A DNA stretch of 64,000 bases from Pseudomonas sp. LBUM920 (GCF_003852315.1 NZ_CP027762.1:4569501-4633500); one strand, 5' to 3'; positions 1 to 8,849 are shown, numbered from the stretch's first letter. The notes: a model not told the origin generated them from the letters alone. Numbers and translations are program-made.

Positions 1-715
1 CTACCTGCTGTCGCGGGAAGTGGCCAAGCATTGCAAAGTGGTGCAAAGCGGCCAGGGCGCCGATGAGCTCTTCGCCGGTTACCACTGGTACCCGCAAGTG
101 GATGGCGCCAGCGATCCCTATGCCGCCTACCGCGATGCCTTTTTCGACCGCAGCTACGACGACTACGCGGCCACCGTCGCCCCCAAATGGCTGACCGCCA
201 ACGACGCTGCCGGTGACTTCGTGCGCGAGCATTTCGCCATGCCGGGCGCCGACGCCGCCGTGGACAAGGCGCTGCGCCTGGACAGTACGGTGATGCTGGT
301 GGACGACCCGGTCAAACGCGTCGACAACATGACCATGGCCTGGGGCCTGGAAGCACGCACGCCGTTTCTGGACTACCGCCTTGTCGAATTGTCAGCCCGT
401 GTGCCCGGCAAATTCAAACTGCCCGACGGTGGCAAGCAAGTCTTGAAAGAAGCCGCGCGCCGCGTGATCCCGAGTGAAGTCATCGACCGCAAAAAAGGCT
501 ACTTCCCGGTGCCGGGCCTCAAGCACTTGCAGGGCGACACCCTGAACTGGGTGCGTGAACTGCTGCTGGACCCAAGCCAGGATCGCGGCCTGTTCAACCC
601 GGCCATGCTGGATCGCCTGCTGACTGACCCCCAAGGTCAACTGACGCCGCTGCGCGGTTCAAAGCTGTGGCAACTGGCGGCGCTGAACCTGTGGCTCAGC
701 GAACAAGGAATCTGA
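1..715 (+). CDS. N-acetylglutaminylglutamine amidotransferase, C-terminal part
   Basis: This is the C-terminal end of an asparagine-synthetase-family enzyme; its start and N-terminal glutaminase domain lie before the window. The frame is open from base 2. The ATP-pyrophosphatase motif SGQGADELFAGY and the block GLEARTPFLDYRLVEL are those of the AsnB synthetase domain. The next gene is an Ngg-type GNAT/ATP-grasp protein and the third an M42 peptidase, which is the NAGGN osmoprotectant arrangement. I therefore infer that it amidates the dipeptide N-acetylglutaminylglutamine rather than aspartate. Its stop lies 3 bases before the next ATG, so the two are probably translationally coupled. A true asparagine synthetase is the alternative, but the neighbours argue against it. 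Confidence 0.9.
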   Translation, partial: YLLSREVAKHCKVVQSGQGADELFAGYHWYPQVDGASDPYAAYRDAFFDRSYDDYAATVAPKWLTANDAAGDFVREHFAMPGADAAVDKALRLDSTVMLVDDPVKRVDNMTMAWGLEARTPFLDYRLVELSARVPGKFKLPDGGKQVLKEAARRVIPSEVIDRKKGYFPVPGLKHLQGDTLNWVRELLLDPSQDRGLFNPAMLDRLLTDPQGQLTPLRGSKLWQLAALNLWLSEQGI

Positions 716-718
716 TTG

Positions 719-2467
719 ATGAAACCTCTCGCAGCGGCTTACAGCCAACGCTTGCTGAAGGGCCAGGCGCCGACCTACGAGCGCCTGCAGGCCCGCCTGG
801 CTGAAGATGGCAGCCCGTTGGGCGCCGAACCGATTGCCGTGCATTGCGGGTGGGGCCGGTTGTTGATCGGCCATACCTTCCCGGACCCGGCAAGCCTGGC
901 CCAGGAACTGCTCAAGGAACAGCCTGGCGAGCGTGACATCGCCCTGTACGTGGCAGCGCCCCAGCAGATTCTGGGGATCGATCCGCAGCAGCTGTTCCTC
1001 GACCCGTCCGACACCCTGCGCCTGTGGTTCAGCGACTATCGCCCCGCTACCCGCGTGTTTCGCGGTTTTCGGATTCGCCGGGTACAGACCGAAGCCGATT
1101 GGGCGGCGGTCAACGTGCTCTACCAGGGGCGCGGCATGTTGCCGGTCGACGCTGAACGCCTGACCCCGCGCCATCAAGGCGGCCCGGTATATTGGCTGGC
1201 CGAAGACGAAGACAGCGGCGCGGTGATCGGCAGCGTGATGGGCCTGAACCATCAGAAGGCCTTTCACGACCCGGAAAACGGCTGCAGCCTCTGGTGCCTG
1301 GCGGTTGATCCGCAGTGCACGCGCCCTGGCGTGGGTGAAGTGCTGGTGCGCCACTTGGTGGAGCACTTCATGAGCCGCGGCTTGAGCTATCTCGACCTGT
1401 CGGTGCTGCACGATAACCGTCAGGCCAAGAGCCTCTACGCCAAGCTGGGTTTTCGCGCGCTGACCACCTTTGCGATCAAGCGTAAAAATGGCATCAACCA
1501 GCCGCTGTTTCTCGGCCCTGGCCCGCAGGCCGGCTTCAATCCCTATGCGCGCATCATTGTCGAGGAAGCCCACCGACGCGGCATCGATGTGCACGTGGAT
1601 GACGCCGATGCCGGCCTGTTCACCCTCAGCCATGGCGGGCGCCGCGTGCGTTGCCGTGAATCGTTGAGCGACCTGACCAGCGCCATCAGCATGACCTTGT
1701 GCCAGGACAAGAGCCTGACCCACAAGGTGCTCAAAGCCGCTGGTTTGAACCTGCCGTCGCAGCAATTGGCGGGCAGTGCCGACGACAACCTGGAGTTTCT
1801 CGACGAACATCAGCGCATCGTGGTCAAGCCGCTGGATGGCGAGCAAGGCCAGGGCGTGGCGGTGGATCTGCAGACCATCGAGGACGTGCAGAAAGCCATT
1901 GAAACAGCGCGCCAGTTCGACAGCCGCGTGCTGCTCGAGAGCTTCCATGAAGGCCTCGACCTGCGCATTCTGGTGATCGGTTTTGAAGTGGTTGCCGCTG
2001 CGATTCGGCGCCCTGCCGAGGTGACCGGCGACGGCCAGCACTCCATCGGCGCCTTGATCGAAGCCCAAAGCCGTCGTCGCCAAGCGGCCACTGACGGTGA
2101 AAGCAAGATCCCGCTGGACGCCGAAACCCAACGCACCCTGCACGCCGCCGGTTTTGACTACAGCAGCATCCTGCCGCGTGGCCAGACCCTGGCCGTGCGC
2201 CGCACCGCCAACCTGCACACCGGCGGCTGCCTGGAAGACGTCACGGCGATTTTGCACCCCACATTGGTGGACGCTGCCGTGCGTGCGGCGCGTGCGCTGG
2301 ACATTCCCATGGTGGGCCTGGACCTGATGGTGCCTGCCGCCGATCAACCCGAGTATGTGTTTATCGAAGCCAACGAACGGGCCGGGCTGGCCAACCATGA
2401 GCCGCAACCGACGGCGGAGAAGTTTGTGGATTTGCTGTTTCCGCACAGTCAGCCGACCGCCCAATAA
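719..2467 (+). CDS. ngg: N-acetylglutaminylglutamine synthetase (GNAT + ATP-grasp fusion)
   Basis: A 582-residue fusion. Roughly residues 119-250 form a GNAT acetyltransferase domain (WCLAVDPQCTRPGVGEVLVRH, then YLDLSVLHDNRQAKSLYAKLGF, a typical acetyl-CoA-binding core). Roughly residues 325-575 form an ATP-grasp ligase (IVVKPLDGEQGQGV; the metal-binding end is FIEANERAGL). The family makes N-acetylglutaminylglutamine, which the upstream amidotransferase converts to the compatible solute NAGGN. I chose ATG 719 over the in-frame TTG at 716 because the ATG follows the upstream stop directly and family proteins begin MKPL-like. The function is cytoplasmic and expected to be osmotically induced, but no operator was recognised in the window. 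Confidence 0.92.
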   Translation: MKPLAAAYSQRLLKGQAPTYERLQARLAEDGSPLGAEPIAVHCGWGRLLIGHTFPDPASLAQELLKEQPGERDIALYVAAPQQILGIDPQQLFLDPSDTLRLWFSDYRPATRVFRGFRIRRVQTEADWAAVNVLYQGRGMLPVDAERLTPRHQGGPVYWLAEDEDSGAVIGSVMGLNHQKAFHDPENGCSLWCLAVDPQCTRPGVGEVLVRHLVEHFMSRGLSYLDLSVLHDNRQAKSLYAKLGFRALTTFAIKRKNGINQPLFLGPGPQAGFNPYARIIVEEAHRRGIDVHVDDADAGLFTLSHGGRRVRCRESLSDLTSAISMTLCQDKSLTHKVLKAAGLNLPSQQLAGSADDNLEFLDEHQRIVVKPLDGEQGQGVAVDLQTIEDVQKAIETARQFDSRVLLESFHEGLDLRILVIGFEVVAAAIRRPAEVTGDGQHSIGALIEAQSRRRQAATDGESKIPLDAETQRTLHAAGFDYSSILPRGQTLAVRRTANLHTGGCLEDVTAILHPTLVDAAVRAARALDIPMVGLDLMVPAADQPEYVFIEANERAGLANHEPQPTAEKFVDLLFPHSQPTAQ

Positions 2468-2819
2468 CCTGTGGCGAGCAGATCTCGTAGGGCAAGCCCG
2501 CTTGTTGTGGCGAGCGGGCCTGCTGTGGCGAGCAGGCTTGTCGTGGCGAGTGGGATTGATGTGGCGAGCGGGCTTGATGTGGCGAGCGGGCTTGCCCCGC
2601 GTTGGGGCGCGAAGCGGCCCTGACCCTGGCACCCCAGTCTTTCAGCCATAACGCGTTGGCAGGTTTTGGGGGCCGCTTCGCAGCCCAACGCGGGGCAAGC
2701 CCTTTCGCCACATCAAGCCCGCCCGCCACACGACAGGCCCGCTTGCCGCCACGAGCCGTCCGCCACAACAGGCCCGCTCGCCACACAAATCCGCTCGCCC
2801 CCATTCATCAGGAGTCTTT
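2468..2819. repeat. Inverted array of REP-like units within the NAGGN operon
   Basis: No gene is present. The left half (2470-2600) carries about six imperfect tandem copies of an 18-base unit close to TGTGGCGAGCGGGCTTGA. The right half (2695-2805) carries the same unit in reverse complement (CAAGCCCGCTCGCCACA-like). In the centre, 2591-2619 (CCCCGCGTTGGGGCGCGAAGCGG region) pairs with 2670-2696 to give a long hairpin. The array separates the biosynthetic genes from the peptidase gene and could terminate, attenuate or stabilise the transcript. The units resemble halves of the REPs elsewhere in the window but have GTGGCGAG in place of GTGGGAG. The short spacing and the lack of unique spacers exclude CRISPR. 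Confidence 0.85.
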
Positions 2820-4004
2820 ATGAGCCGAACCATCCCAGAACCGGATCTCACCTACCTGCAGAAGGTGCTGCTGGAAATGCTCGCCATTCCCAGCCCTACC
2901 GGCTTCACCGACACCATCGTGCGCTACGTCGCTGAGCGCCTGGAAGAACTGGGGATCCCCTTTGAGATGACCCGGCGCGGCACGATTCGCGCCACCCTCA
3001 AGGGCCAGAAAAACAGCCCCGACCGTGCCGTCTCGGCCCACTTGGACACCATCGGCGCCGCCGTGCGTGCGATCAAGGACAACGGCCGCCTGACCCTGGC
3101 GCCCGTCGGTTGCTGGTCCAGCCGTTTTGCCGAAGGCAGTCGCGTCAGCCTGTTCACCGACAACGGCGTGATCCGTGGCAGTGTGCTGCCGCTGATGGCC
3201 TCAGGGCATGCCTTCAACACCGCCGTGGATGAAATGCCGGTGAGCTGGGACCATGTCGAACTGCGCCTGGACGCCTACTGTGCCACCCGCGCCGACTGCG
3301 ATTCGCTGGGCATCAGTATTGGTGACTACGTGGCGTTTGACCCGCTGCCCGAGTTCACCGACAGCGGCCACATCAGCGCGCGCCATCTGGACGATAAAGC
3401 CGGCGTGGCTGCACTGCTCGCCGCGCTCAAGGCGATCATCGACAGCGGCGAACCGTTGCTGATCGACTGTCACCCACTGTTTACCATCACCGAAGAAACC
3501 GGCAGCGGCGCCGCCGCGGCATTGCCTTGGGACGTGAGTGAATTTGTCGGCATCGACATCGCTCCGGTCGCGCCCGGTCAGCATTCGAGCGAACACGCAG
3601 TGAGTGTGGCGATGCAGGATTCCGGCGGGCCGTACGACTATCACCTGTCCCGGCATTTGTTGCGCCTGGCCTCGGACAACGACCTGCCCGTGCGTCGCGA
3701 CCTGTTCCGCTATTACTTCAGCGACGCGCATTCGGCGGTCACCGCCGGGCACGACATTCGCACCGCGCTGCTGGCGTTCGGTTGCGATGCAACCCACGGC
3801 TACGAGCGCACGCACATCGACAGCCTGGCGGCATTGAGTCGCCTGCTGAGCGCGTACATCCTCAGCCCGCCGGTCTTTGCCAGCGATGCGCAACCGGCGC
3901 AGGGTTCGCTGGACCGCTTCAGTCATCAGATCGAGCACGAAACGCAGATGGAGAGCGATACGCGAGTGCCCTCGGTGGACAGTCTGGTAGGACAGAAGTC
4001 CTGA
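2820..4004 (+). CDS. M42-family peptidase of the NAGGN osmoprotectant system
   Basis: A 394-residue zinc metallopeptidase of the M42 (glutamyl aminopeptidase/endoglucanase-like) family. Metal and catalytic motifs appear in order: AHLDTIG, HLDDKAGVAALLAAL (bridging Asp), ITEETGSGAA (catalytic and metal Glu), GIDIAPV and ATHGYERTH (final His). A shine-dalgarno CAGGAG precedes ATG 2820. The family member adjacent to ngg is a fixed part of NAGGN loci and is presumed to recycle or trim the N-acetylated dipeptide; that substrate is inferred from context. It lies 352 bases after ngg, beyond the REP array, so it may be expressed at a different level from the synthetase. Confidence 0.9.
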   Translation: MSRTIPEPDLTYLQKVLLEMLAIPSPTGFTDTIVRYVAERLEELGIPFEMTRRGTIRATLKGQKNSPDRAVSAHLDTIGAAVRAIKDNGRLTLAPVGCWSSRFAEGSRVSLFTDNGVIRGSVLPLMASGHAFNTAVDEMPVSWDHVELRLDAYCATRADCDSLGISIGDYVAFDPLPEFTDSGHISARHLDDKAGVAALLAALKAIIDSGEPLLIDCHPLFTITEETGSGAAAALPWDVSEFVGIDIAPVAPGQHSSEHAVSVAMQDSGGPYDYHLSRHLLRLASDNDLPVRRDLFRYYFSDAHSAVTAGHDIRTALLAFGCDATHGYERTHIDSLAALSRLLSAYILSPPVFASDAQPAQGSLDRFSHQIEHETQMESDTRVPSVDSLVGQKS

Positions 4005-4077
4005 GGCTGGCAACCTGATACTGGCAAGACGGGTCCCGGCGCAGTAGCATCGCCGGGATTCCACCTCTGAGGCTTTT

Positions 4078-4305
4078 ATGCTGATTCCCTACGACGCACT
4101 TGAAGTCGACACCCTGACCCGGCTCATCGAAGACTTCGTCACCCGCGATGGCACTGATAATGGCGATGAAACGCCCTTGGAGACCCGCGTGCTGCGCGTG
4201 CGCCAGGCGCTGACCAAAGGGCAGGCGCTGATTGTGTTCGACCCTGAAAGCGAGCAATGCCAGTTGATGCTCAAGCACGATGTGCCCAAGCATCTGTTCG
4301 ATTGA
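4078..4305 (+). CDS. YheU/UPF0270 family protein
   Basis: A 75-residue acidic protein beginning MLIPYDALEVDTLTRLIEDF, which matches the small YheU (UPF0270) family in both start and length. Typical features are the N-terminal IPY, the central ETRVLRVRQAL segment and a block like QALIVFDPESEQC. The family is soluble and cytoplasmic with no assigned reaction. GAGGC lies upstream of the ATG. It converges on the CsrA-family gene, with 7 bases between the two stop codons. Confidence 0.85.
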   Translation: MLIPYDALEVDTLTRLIEDFVTRDGTDNGDETPLETRVLRVRQALTKGQALIVFDPESEQCQLMLKHDVPKHLFD

Positions 4306-4312
4306 GAAAGCT

Positions 4313-4504
4313 CTAGGGGTTGGTTTCAGGTTGCGTGACTTGGCGCTCGAGGATTTTCTGATACACCTCGGCGCGGTGCACATTGACCCCTACCGGTGCC
4401 TGGATGCCGAATTTCACCTGGGTTCCGTTCAGCTCGAGGATATGCAAGGCGATGTCATCGCCGATGGAAATGATTTCGCCTACGGCGCGGCTTAAGACCA
4501 GCAT
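4313..4504 (-). CDS. csrA: CsrA/RsmA-family post-transcriptional regulator
   Basis: A 63-residue protein matching CsrA/RsmA in length and core: [10 protein letters not shown] at the start, [15 protein letters not shown] in the middle, and VHRAEVYQ with the RNA-contacting Arg44. CsrA dimers bind GGA motifs in mRNA leaders and control translation of secondary metabolism, motility and biofilm genes. The sequence departs from canonical RsmA/RsmE (MLILTRxVGE, NAPKEVAVHREEIYQRI), so it is probably an additional paralog of the RsmI/CsrA1 kind. I chose ATG 4504 because the CsrA core begins there and AAAGGACA, itself a GGA motif, sits 6-12 bases upstream. An extended reading to 4576 has no family support. 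Confidence 0.88.
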   Translation of the reverse strand: MLVLSRAVGEIISIGDDIALHILELNGTQVKFGIQAPVGVNVHRAEVYQKILERQVTQPETNP

Positions 4505-4732
4505 GGCGGTTGTCCTTTTGGAGTGACAGGACCTTGACCATGCGCGCTCGGAGGGGGGGCGACAATGGCTTGCCACTAAATCAGGCGAGGCCTACGCGGG
4601 CTGGTAATTTGCCTGACAGACATCAGCTGCATCGGGCTGGCCGGGTACCTATCCGTTACCGGGTTGACGCCGGGTGAAGCGCCATCCAGCGGCGCCGCTA
4701 CCGGCATAACGCCTAGGTACACGCCCAACACT

Positions 4733-5548
4733 TCAGGCTTTAACTGCCTGAGCCTTGGCCCGCATCTTGTCTGCCATGCTGGTCATCTCGTCATACAGCA
4801 CCTGCGGATTTTTCTGCTTCAACGCCCAGGCCATGCGCCCCTGCTCGTGGGGCAAAATCATGAATTCGCCCTGTGCCACACGCTGGTAGATATAGTCGGC
4901 AATGTCAGCCGCCGAAATGGGCGAACTCTCCAGCAACTTGCCCACCTGCGCCTTCATCGCCGGGGTCGGCCCGCGAAACGAATCCAGCAAGTTGGTCTGG
5001 AAAAACGACGGGCACACCACGTGCACGCCAATTTCCTGATGTTTGAGCTCGACCAGCAAGCTCTCCGACAACGCCACCACCCCAGCCTTGGCCACATTGT
5101 AATTACTCATGGCCGGCCCCTGCATCAATGCCGCCATCGAGGCAATATTGATGATGCGGCCCCTGCTCTTCTCCAACAACGGCAGGAACGCCTTGCAGCC
5201 CTTGACCACGCCCATCAGGTTAATCGCGATCTGCCAGTCCCAATCTTCCAGCGACAACTCGGCAAAGAAGCCTCCCGACGCTACGCCGGCGTTGTTGACG
5301 ATCACATCGATACCGCCCAATTTCACCTCGCACGCCTGTGCAAAGGCGGTGAGCTGGCTGTAATCACGCACATCGCAGCGCTGCACAAACCCATCGCCAC
5401 CCGCCTCGCGCACCAGTTTGAGCGTTTCCTGCAGGCCCGGCTCGCTGACATCCGACAAGGCCAACTGCCAACCCTCACGGGCCCAGCGCAGCGCGATTTC
5501 GCGGCCCAGGCCGGACCCGGCGCCGGTGATCATCATGCGATTTTGCAT
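4733..5548 (-). CDS. SDR family oxidoreductase
   Basis: A 271-residue classical short-chain dehydrogenase/reductase. The Rossmann nucleotide motif is ITGAGSGLGREIA at about residues 7-18, the structural motif VNNAG at about 86-90, and the catalytic Ser-Tyr-Lys is read from INIASMAALMQG and YNVAKAG. The sequence DVSEP after the second strand suggests a preference for NAD(H) or NADP(H) that cannot be settled here. I chose ATG 5548 because the Rossmann fold starts directly after it and the longer reading adds nothing SDR-like. It is monocistronic; the substrate is unknown. Confidence 0.87.
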   Translation of the reverse strand: MQNRMMITGAGSGLGREIALRWAREGWQLALSDVSEPGLQETLKLVREAGGDGFVQRCDVRDYSQLTAFAQACEVKLGGIDVIVNNAGVASGGFFAELSLEDWDWQIAINLMGVVKGCKAFLPLLEKSRGRIINIASMAALMQGPAMSNYNVAKAGVVALSESLLVELKHQEIGVHVVCPSFFQTNLLDSFRGPTPAMKAQVGKLLESSPISAADIADYIYQRVAQGEFMILPHEQGRMAWALKQKNPQVLYDEMTSMADKMRAKAQAVKA

Positions 5549-5878
5549 AGGAAATAAGCCTTGTGGTTCACGTAGGAAGTGATCGGCAGTGTAGCGAAGG
5601 TTTTTCCGACACCCACGCACCATCCAATTGATGAATACCTCGGGAAAACCTGAGGCCCGGTGCGAGGATGGCTTATAGCGTAAGTTCAATAATTTTCAAC
5701 TAAGCGCACGTAATTGCGAACGCATTAAAAGAAATAAGCAACTTTGCAAAATGCTTTAAAAAAGCAGGGAATTTTCTTCGAAGTGACAGAGTCGGAGTTA
5801 TTAAGGCGTCCGTACTTAAACCCACGGGCCTGTCGTTAATAACCGGTCTTTTCAGAAGGCCCTATAAGGAAAAAAACC
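5549..5878. other. Intergenic region between SDR gene and DUF3309 gene
   Basis: About 330 bases between divergent genes, markedly AT-richer than the flanks, especially 5680-5780. It must hold the promoters of both genes. I see no repeat, no convincing inverted operator and no RNA gene. The DUF3309 ribosome binding site, AAGGAAAAAAACC, lies at its right end. Confidence 0.5.
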
Positions 5879-6031
5879 ATGAGCCTCATTCTGATCATTA
5901 TCTTGATCCTGCTGTTGGTCGGCGGCCTGCCGGTGTTCCCGCACTCGCGTAACTGGGGCTATGGCCCGTCGGGTATCCTGGGCGTTGTCCTGGTAGTGCT
6001 GGTGGTACTGTTGCTGCTCGGTCGGATATAA
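5879..6031 (+). CDS. DUF3309-type small membrane protein
   Basis: A 50-residue protein that begins MSLILIIILILLLVGGLP and ends VLVVLVVLLLLGRI. Two hydrophobic segments (about residues 2-16 and 33-49) are joined by a short loop containing PVFPHSRNWGYGPSG, characteristic of the DUF3309 family. AAGGA lies 10 bases before the ATG. The function is unknown; proteins of this type are small inner-membrane proteins. A strong hairpin terminator follows at once, so it is a single-gene unit. Confidence 0.85.
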   Translation: MSLILIIILILLLVGGLPVFPHSRNWGYGPSGILGVVLVVLVVLLLLGRI

Positions 6032-6040
6032 ATTCCGCAC

Positions 6041-6073
6041 AAAAAAAGAGGCCTCATTGAGGCCTCTTTTTTT
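6041..6073. terminator. Bidirectional rho-independent terminator
   Basis: The stem AGAGGCCTC/GAGGCCTCT with loop ATT is flanked by A7 on the left and T7 on the right. It serves the DUF3309 gene on the plus strand and the LTA-synthase-like gene on the minus strand. Confidence 0.9.
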
Positions 6074-6085
6074 ATGCCCGGTTAA

Positions 6086-8173
6086 TTAATCCGGTTTGCC
6101 GTCAATCACGCCGGCAGTGTTATCCAACAGGCTCTTGGTGGCCGTCTGCAGGAACGACTCGAGTTTCTGCTTCAGCGCCGCCTCGTCCGGTGACTCGGGA
6201 ATCACTTTACCGGTCGGGTTCGCGCCCAGTTCATATTCCCACAGCTTGGGTGGCATCTCCTTGGGCAGTACCAGAATGCGGTCTGCGGTAACCAGCGCCA
6301 CCGTCTGATCGCTACCCGAAGGCTTGATCACGCCAAAGCCCTTGTCGCCTTCCGGCAGGTTCAGCAGGTCACGGCCCCAGCACTGGTGCAGGGTGTCGCC
6401 ACCGAGGCGGCCCATGATGGTCGGCACGATGTCGATCTGAGTGCCCACGGTGTGGTCACGCTCGCCGAACTTCTCCTGCATGCCCGGCGCAATCATCAGC
6501 ATCGGCACGTTGAAGCGGCCCAGGTCCATTTCGGTGATCTGCTGCTCGTTGCCAAAACCATGGTCGCCCACAATCACGAACAGGGTTTCCTTGAAGTACG
6601 GCTCTTTACGGGCCTTTTCAAAGAACTGGCCCAAGGCCCAGTCGGAGTAACGCATGGCCGTCAAATGCTCGTTGAGGCTGCCACGGTCGGTGACTTTCTC
6701 GACCGGCAATGGCGTCGGCAACGCGTACGGCGTGTGGTTGGACAGGGTTTGCAGCAGTGCGTAGAACGGCTTGCCGCCTTCGCGGGCTTTCAACTCTTCC
6801 AGGCCACGGTTGAACATGTCCTGGTCGGACACGCCCCACGTCGGGTCGGAGAACACCGGGTTGACGAAGTCATTACGCCCGATGAAGTTGGTCATGCCCT
6901 GGTTGCTGAAGAAGCCCGACTGGTTGTCCCAGGCGAAATCGCCGTTGTAGACATACACGTCGTCAAACTTGCGCGCGCTGAGCAACTGCGGCAGGCCCGA
7001 CAGCTTGTGGCTGCCTTCCGGGGTCTGCATCAGGTATTCGAAGCCTGGCAGGTTCGGGAAGCATGCCATGGTCGCGAACATGCCCTGGTGGGTGTGCGTG
7101 CCGTTGGAGAAGAAGCGGTCGAACAGCAAGCCTTCCTTGGACAACTTGTCGAAGTACGGCGTGATATTGCCCGGGCGGCCCAGGGCGCCCACCGAGTGAC
7201 CGGCGAAGCTTTCCATCAGGATGACCACGACGTTCTTGATCGGCAGGGTCTTCTCGGCCGGTGGCGTGTAGTCACGGCGCACGGCGGCGGTGTCGGTATC
7301 CACCAGTTTCTCTTGCGGCAGCACCAACATGTCACGCACGGTCTGGGTGGCCAGCGGCTGGTCCAGGGTGGCCTTCCAGATGTTGGAGCGTTCCTCGGAG
7401 AAGCGCGCCTTGGCTGCAGCGATCAGCGACAGCGTGCCGTTGAGGCCCAACTGGTTGGCGAAGTTCGATTCGGTGGTGTAGACATCACCCCAACGCAGCG
7501 GCGGGCCCTGGCGCAAGGTGCCGCGGATGGCGACCACGGCGATCAACAGGCAGACCACAAACACGGCGATGCGGCTGTACCACGGCGCCACTTGGCGGGT
7601 ACCGATGCTGCCGCCGCTGAACGGGCCGCGGGGGCGCGTTGCACGGTCGGCACCTTTGAAGGCCATGCTCAGGATCAGCGTGCCCACGGCCCAGGCCAGC
7701 AGGTAACGCACAACCGGGAAACCGTACCAGAGCATGCTCATCACGGTTTTCGGGTCTTCCTTTACATACTGGAAGACCAGGCCGTTGAGGCGCTGGTGGA
7801 ATTCGCGGTAGAAGTCCATTTCCATCAGGCCCAGGAACAGGGCAATGCTGGACGCGACGGTCAGCCACAAACGGAAGAACCCGCGTGCCGCCATCGCCCG
7901 TACGCTGAACAAGGCCAGCAGCAGCGGGACCAGCACGTACATCACCAGGCGTATGTCAAAACGCAGCCCGTTGGCGAACGCTTCCAGGAACGTCGAGGCC
8001 GGCGTGTCGAGGATCATCTCGCGGTTGTAGACCAGCAGCGCCAGGCGCAGCAGGGAGAACATCACCATCATGACCAATGCGCAGAGCAGCGTGTACGCCA
8101 GATGGGATTTGACGGTCGGTTGCAGCAGGCGATTTGAAGCTCGCTGCTGACTCAGGGCGTCCGGGTTTGCCAT
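6086..8173 (-). CDS. LTA synthase family protein (sulfatase-fold membrane enzyme)
   Basis: A 695-residue inner-membrane protein. About five transmembrane helices occupy residues 25-220, followed by a periplasmic alkaline-phosphatase/sulfatase-fold domain to about 640. Family motifs are VVILMESFAGHSVG (metal Glu), SNGTHTHQGMFAT (Thr nucleophile) and IVGDHGFGNEQ (metal Asp-His). Relatives transfer phosphoglycerol or phosphoethanolamine-type groups to extracytoplasmic acceptors, such as lipoteichoic acid in Gram-positives and osmoregulated glucans via OpgB in Gram-negatives. Pseudomonas has no lipoteichoic acid, so the acceptor is unknown. It stands alone between terminators. GGTCC before the ATG is only a modest ribosome binding site. 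Confidence 0.87.
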   Translation of the reverse strand: MANPDALSQQRASNRLLQPTVKSHLAYTLLCALVMMVMFSLLRLALLVYNREMILDTPASTFLEAFANGLRFDIRLVMYVLVPLLLALFSVRAMAARGFFRLWLTVASSIALFLGLMEMDFYREFHQRLNGLVFQYVKEDPKTVMSMLWYGFPVVRYLLAWAVGTLILSMAFKGADRATRPRGPFSGGSIGTRQVAPWYSRIAVFVVCLLIAVVAIRGTLRQGPPLRWGDVYTTESNFANQLGLNGTLSLIAAAKARFSEERSNIWKATLDQPLATQTVRDMLVLPQEKLVDTDTAAVRRDYTPPAEKTLPIKNVVVILMESFAGHSVGALGRPGNITPYFDKLSKEGLLFDRFFSNGTHTHQGMFATMACFPNLPGFEYLMQTPEGSHKLSGLPQLLSARKFDDVYVYNGDFAWDNQSGFFSNQGMTNFIGRNDFVNPVFSDPTWGVSDQDMFNRGLEELKAREGGKPFYALLQTLSNHTPYALPTPLPVEKVTDRGSLNEHLTAMRYSDWALGQFFEKARKEPYFKETLFVIVGDHGFGNEQQITEMDLGRFNVPMLMIAPGMQEKFGERDHTVGTQIDIVPTIMGRLGGDTLHQCWGRDLLNLPEGDKGFGVIKPSGSDQTVALVTADRILVLPKEMPPKLWEYELGANPTGKVIPESPDEAALKQKLESFLQTATKSLLDNTAGVIDGKPD

Positions 8174-8590
8174 GTCGTTTCAGGACCCATTGGAAGTTTA
8201 AGTTGCGAAAAAATGCAGTGGCGTCCGTCCCTCGCCCAGGCTGGCTGGGGTAGGCGGTTAACGCGGTGGCGCAAATGGTGCCCGATCAATGGCATCAACG
8301 CTATTAATTACTGAACGTGCGCCGCGCTTGTACCTTTAACGGCACTCGAGATAGAGCCTTGGCAGCGTGATAAAGCCGGCGAATTGTCTTGGAAAAGATG
8401 TGAAAATTTCGTGCAGCGAATACTTTCGACACACAAAACGCTAAATACCCTGGAAACGAATGTGGGAGCGGGCTTGCCCGCGATAGCGATGTGTCAGCCC
8501 GCACAACTGTGGCTGATAAACCGTTATCGCGGGCAAGCCCGCTCCCACATTTAGCGTGCCCACTCAGGATTAGAGCGAGCCCAGGCGTCG
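8174..8590. other. Intergenic region with a REP doublet
   Basis: This stretch of 417 bases holds the promoter side of the sulfatase-fold gene and one REP doublet at 8461-8551. No coding sequence, terminator with a T-run or RNA gene was recognised in the remainder. Confidence 0.6.
8461..8551. repeat. REP doublet (REPIN-like)
   Basis: Two inverted arms, TGTGGGAGCGGGCTTGCCCG and CGGGCAAGCCCGCTCCCACA, are separated by about 50 bases that pair partly (GCGATAG.../...TTATCGC). This is the standard two-armed Pseudomonas REP arrangement. Confidence 0.93.
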
Positions 8591-8782
8591 TCAGATCCGC
8601 ACGTTACCGCGCGGCCCGGCGATTGCCCAGATGATCAGGCCCAAGACAGGCAGCAACAGGATCAGCAAAATCCACAGCACTTTGGCACCGGTGCTGGCGC
8701 CGCTTTTGAACACGTTGATGATCGCCCAGATATCCAGCGCCAGGATGATCAGGCCAATCAAGCCATTAAAGGTGGAACCCAT
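8591..8782 (-). CDS. Small membrane protein, PLDc_N-type domain
   Basis: A 63-residue protein with two transmembrane helices: GLIGLIILALDIWAIINVF and VLWILLILLLPVLGLIIWAI. The sequence PVLGLIIWAIAGPR is typical of the phospholipase D-nuclease N-terminal (PLDc_N) small-protein family. AGGAG lies 8-12 bases before ATG 8782; a longer reading from 8806 would bypass that site. No biochemical role is established for the stand-alone proteins. Confidence 0.85.
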   Translation of the reverse strand: MGSTFNGLIGLIILALDIWAIINVFKSGASTGAKVLWILLILLLPVLGLIIWAIAGPRGNVRI

Positions 8783-8849
8783 GGTGTCGCTCCTAAGTGA
8801 GGGCATGCACTTGTAGGATAGTCAGCCCTGGCAGGGGTTCCGTTTTATT

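Noticed and set aside
659..2632. Long minus-strand open frame of 657 codons opposite ngg
   Set aside because: Its sequence is the antisense shadow of a high-GC gene whose plus-strand product has clear GNAT and ATP-grasp motifs.
2468..2819. Repeat array as a CRISPR
   Set aside because: Units are about 18 bases with almost no spacers, are imperfect, and are mirrored in inverted orientation; there are no cas genes.
6386..8137. Plus-strand open frame of 583 codons opposite the LTA-synthase-like gene
   Set aside because: It is His/Gln/Arg-rich with no domains, as expected of antisense translation; the minus strand has transmembrane helices and a catalytic fold.
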